From the NCBI GenBank assembly GCA_020796225.1, contig CM036754.1, forward strand, positions 14,151,867 to 14,215,866: 64,000 bases of DNA, given 5' to 3'. Position 1 is the stretch's first letter. Each line of letters begins with the position of its first letter. Below the pieces are notes generated by a model. It was not told where the DNA came from, made no database searches, and saw nothing but the letters and a program-made list of their open reading frames with translations. This DNA is from Arion vulgaris (Eukaryota > Mollusca > Gastropoda > Stylommatophora > Arionidae). Both the position numbers and the translations under genes were made by a program. Positions 61,190 through 64,000 of the stretch are shown one piece after another.

Positions 61190-61835
61190 CTCATGTGTTC
61201 TAGAACAAGCTTCTCAAATTGGTGAAGGGAGGACCTGTATGAGGTAGGTAGGTATTTGGTATTTATATGTTCTGTAAGAATGTGTTCTAGGACAAGCTTC
61301 TCAAACTGGTGAAGGTAGGACCTGTATAGAGTAGGTAGGTATTTGGTATTTATATGTTCTGTAAGAATGTGTTCTAGAACAAGATTCTCAAATTGGTGAA
61401 GAGAGGGTCTGTATGAGGTAGGTATGTATTTCGTATTTATATGTTCTGTAAGAATGTGTTCTAGAAAAAGATTCTCAAATTGGTGAAGGGGGGACCTGTA
61501 TGAGGTAGGTAGGTATTTATATGTTCTGTAGCCCACGTGCCCAGCGTGTTCGTAGAGCGTTGGACTACGGGTGACTAGTCTTCTGTAAGTGCGGGTTCAA
61601 CTCCGCGGACTGGCAGAAAAGCTACAGGTTCCCCAGATTTACGGTGTTCGTGGCACCTAGCCGAAGGGTTACGATGTCCATGGCACCGAGCCGAAGAGCT
61701 TTCAGCTCAAGTGCTTCTGGATAGGGAAAAAAAAAAGTTATGTAAGAATGTGTTGTAGAACAAGATTCTCAAATTGGGGAAGGGAGGGCCTGTATTAGGT
61801 AGGTAGGTATTTATATGTTCTGTAAGAATGTGTTG
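61190..61835. repeat. 87-bp minisatellite, ~5 copies, interrupted by a SINE
   Basis: The unit contains TGTGTTCTAGAACAAGCTTC, TCAAATTGGTGAAGGGAGGA and TATTTATATGTTCTGTAAGA. The minus strand is open with a 29-residue period. Copies lie on both sides of the SINE at 61531-61735. Confidence 0.93.
61531..61735 (+). mobile_element. tRNA-derived SINE family A (copy 7)
   Basis: Head GCCCACGTGCCCAGCGTGTT, GTAGAGCGTTGGACTACGGG, box B GGTTCAACTCC, full body and poly(A) end. Confidence 0.9.
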
Positions 61836-62100
61836 TAGATGAACTACCATCTTCATATCTAAAGATGTCGGTACGTATTCCCAAAGTGTCCTGTCAATGA
61901 CCGTGCTGGTAGATTCTAATAGAATGATTGCTCATGATGTTTCCTTTCTCTCACACACAACATAGATAGATTGTTAACTTGTTTCCCTAGAAGAATGTGG
62001 GGGTGAGAGCTCAGACCCTAGGATCCTTGATTTATTATCTTGTATCCTTGAGTTTTCATTCCTCAACAATAAAAGTCAACTATCATCTCAGTGTCTTAGA

Positions 62101-62103
62101 AGA

Positions 62104-62201
<98 letters not shown>

Positions 62202-62340
62202 TAGAGAGAGAGAGATAGAGAGAGAGAGAGGGAGAGAGAGAGAAGAGAGAGAGATGAGAGAGATAGAGAGAGAGAAGATAGAGAGAGAAAGAGAGAGAGA
62301 GAGGAAGAGAAAGAAGAGAGAGAGATAGAGATAGAGAGAG

Positions 62341-62372
<32 letters not shown>
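62101..62372. repeat. (GA)n-rich purine tract
   Basis: About 270 bp of GA repeats broken by single T, AA or GG; almost pure purine on the plus strand. Confidence 0.95.
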
Positions 62373-62373
<1 letters not shown>

Positions 62374-62379
62374 ACTGCA

Positions 62380-62645
62380 CGAGTAGCAATGTGAGATACA
62401 GTTAGAAATGAAGAAATGAGAAGAAGATTAGGAATGAAATCGATATTTCAATTCATAAAAGAACAACAGATTGGTTTGGTGACATGACAAGAATACCTGA
62501 TATTGTCTACCACACAGAGCCACATTGAATACAAATATAAGGAATACAGAGGAAAACCACTCAAAATATGGAATGATTACATCAAGAACAACTTTAGAGA
62601 AATGAATACAACTTACAAAGTGCACACAATTAGACAAGACACATA
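62380..62645 (+). mobile_element. LINE C-terminal fragment
   Basis: RNEEMRRRLGMKSIFQFIKE then QQI, and in another frame YRGKPLKIWNDYIKNNFREM, matching the RNEExRRxxG...GRPxKxW ending of LINEs. Confidence 0.8.
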
Positions 62646-62649
62646 GAAG

Positions 62650-64000
62650 ATACTTACATCTCCCTTCAACATCTTGATGTGAGGTACAATGGAAAAAGAG
62701 AAGAAGATACTTACATCTCCCTTCAACATCTCGATGTGAGGTACAATGAAGGAAGAGAAGAAGGTATTTACATCTCCCTTCAACATCTCGATGTGAGGTA
62801 CAATGGAGAAAGAGAAGAAGGTACTTACATTTCCCTACAACATCTCGATGTGAGGTACAATGGAGGAAGAGAAGAAGATACTTACATCTCCTTCAACATC
62901 TCGATGTGAGGTACAATGAAGGAAAGAAGAAGATACTTACATCTCCTTCAACATCTCGATGTAGGTGCAATGGAGAAAGAGAAGGTACTTACATCTCCTT
63001 CAACATCTCGATGTGAGGTACAATGGAAGAAGAAAGAAGATACTTACATCTCCCTTCAACATCTCGATGTGAGGTACAATGAAGGAAGAGAAGAAGATAC
63101 TTACATCTCCCTTCAACATCTCGATGTGAGGTGCAATGGAGAAAGAGAAGAAGATACTTACATCTCCCTTCAACAACTCGATGTGAGTACAATGGAGGAA
63201 GAAAGAAGATACTTACATCTCCCTTCAACAACTCGATGTGAGGTACAATGAAGAAAGAAAAGAAGATACTTACATCTCCCTTCAACATCTCGATGTGAGG
63301 TACAATGAAGGAAGAAAAGAAGATACATCTCCCTTCAACAACTCGATGTGAGGTACAATGAAGAAAGAGAAGAAGATACATCTCCCTTCAACATCTTGAT
63401 GTGAGGTACAATGAAGAAAGAGAAGAAGATACATCTCCTTCAACATTTTATGTGATTTACAATGAAGAAAGAAAGAAGATACTTACATCTCCTTCAACAA
63501 CTCGATGTAGGTACAATGAAGAAAGAGAAGATACTACATCTCCTTCAACATCTCGATGTGAGGTACAATGAAGAAAGAAAAGAAGATACTTACATCTCCC
63601 TTCAACAACTCGATGTGAGGTACAATGGAGAAAGAGAAGATACTTACATCTCCCTTCAACATCTTGATGTGAGGTACAATGGAGGAAGAGAAGATACTTA
63701 CATCTCCTTCAACAACTCGATGTGAGGTACAATGAAGAAAGAAAAGAAGATACTTACATCTCCCTTCAACATCTCGATGTGAGGTACAATGAAGAAAGAA
63801 AGAAGATACTTACATCTCCTTCAACAACTCGATGTGAGGTACAATGGAGAAAGAGAAGATACTTACATCTCCCTTCAGCAACTCGATATGAGGTACAATG
63901 AAGGAAGAGAAGAAGATACTTACATCTCCCTTCAACATCTCGATGTGAGGTACAATGAAGAAAGAAAAGAAGATACTTACATCTCCCTTCAACAACTCGA
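62650..64000. repeat. 57-bp minisatellite, ~23 copies, continuing past the window
   Basis: The unit contains GATACTTACATCTCCCTTCA, ACATCTCGATGTGAGGTACA and ATGGAGAAAGAGAA. On the minus strand each copy holds GGAGAT|GTAAGTATC, a strong donor-like sequence. Frequent 1-3 bp deletions break the frame between copies. Confidence 0.95.

Overview
The window is nuclear DNA of an animal. It shows spliced genes with GT-AG introns, a SIX3/6-class homeobox gene, the ERAD gene SEL1L, a synaptotagmin-type gene, tRNA-derived SINEs and many dead non-LTR retrotransposons. A lophotrochozoan such as a mollusc is my best guess; this is inference and no sequence here settles it. No bacterial, organellar or viral genes were seen.

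Layout. (1) 1-10.4 kb: the 5' part of a SEL1L (HRD3) homolog on the minus strand. Seven exons were placed by splice sites and matching phase, and the gene continues off the left edge. (2) 10.4-22.7 kb: LINE debris, then a run of minisatellites ending in a 2.7 kb array of a 12-bp unit. (3) 22.75-45.84 kb: a plus-strand gene for a membrane-anchored double-C2 (synaptotagmin-like) protein. Eleven exons join in one continuous frame of 780 codons including the stop. Most of its larger introns hold tandem arrays and/or retroelements. (4) 45.9-60 kb: no conserved gene; LINE fragments, a 2.05 kb array of a 32-bp unit, 16-bp, 57-bp, triplet and 11-bp arrays, and a small foldback element. (5) 60.16-60.90 kb: the first coding exon of a SIX3/6 (Optix) homeobox gene, plus strand, ending at a splice donor. 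(6) 60.9-64 kb: an 87-bp array, a GA tract, and a 57-bp array that runs off the right edge.

By my rough sum about 23 kb of the 64 kb is tandem repeat. Nearly all the long open reading frames outside the three genes are translations of such arrays.

The main unusual signal is a link between 5' splice sites and minisatellites. At three exons (SEL1L exon 1; exons 2 and 10 of the C2 gene) the repeat unit that fills the start of the intron contains the exon's own last bases plus its splice donor, so the intron carries many copies of its own donor. Three more arrays carry near-ideal donor sequences. A second unusual signal is a coding minisatellite: about 13 copies of a 13-residue repeat interrupt the first C2 domain of the synaptotagmin-like protein. 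The three genes have no evident functional link to each other (ER quality control, membrane trafficking, anterior/eye patterning).
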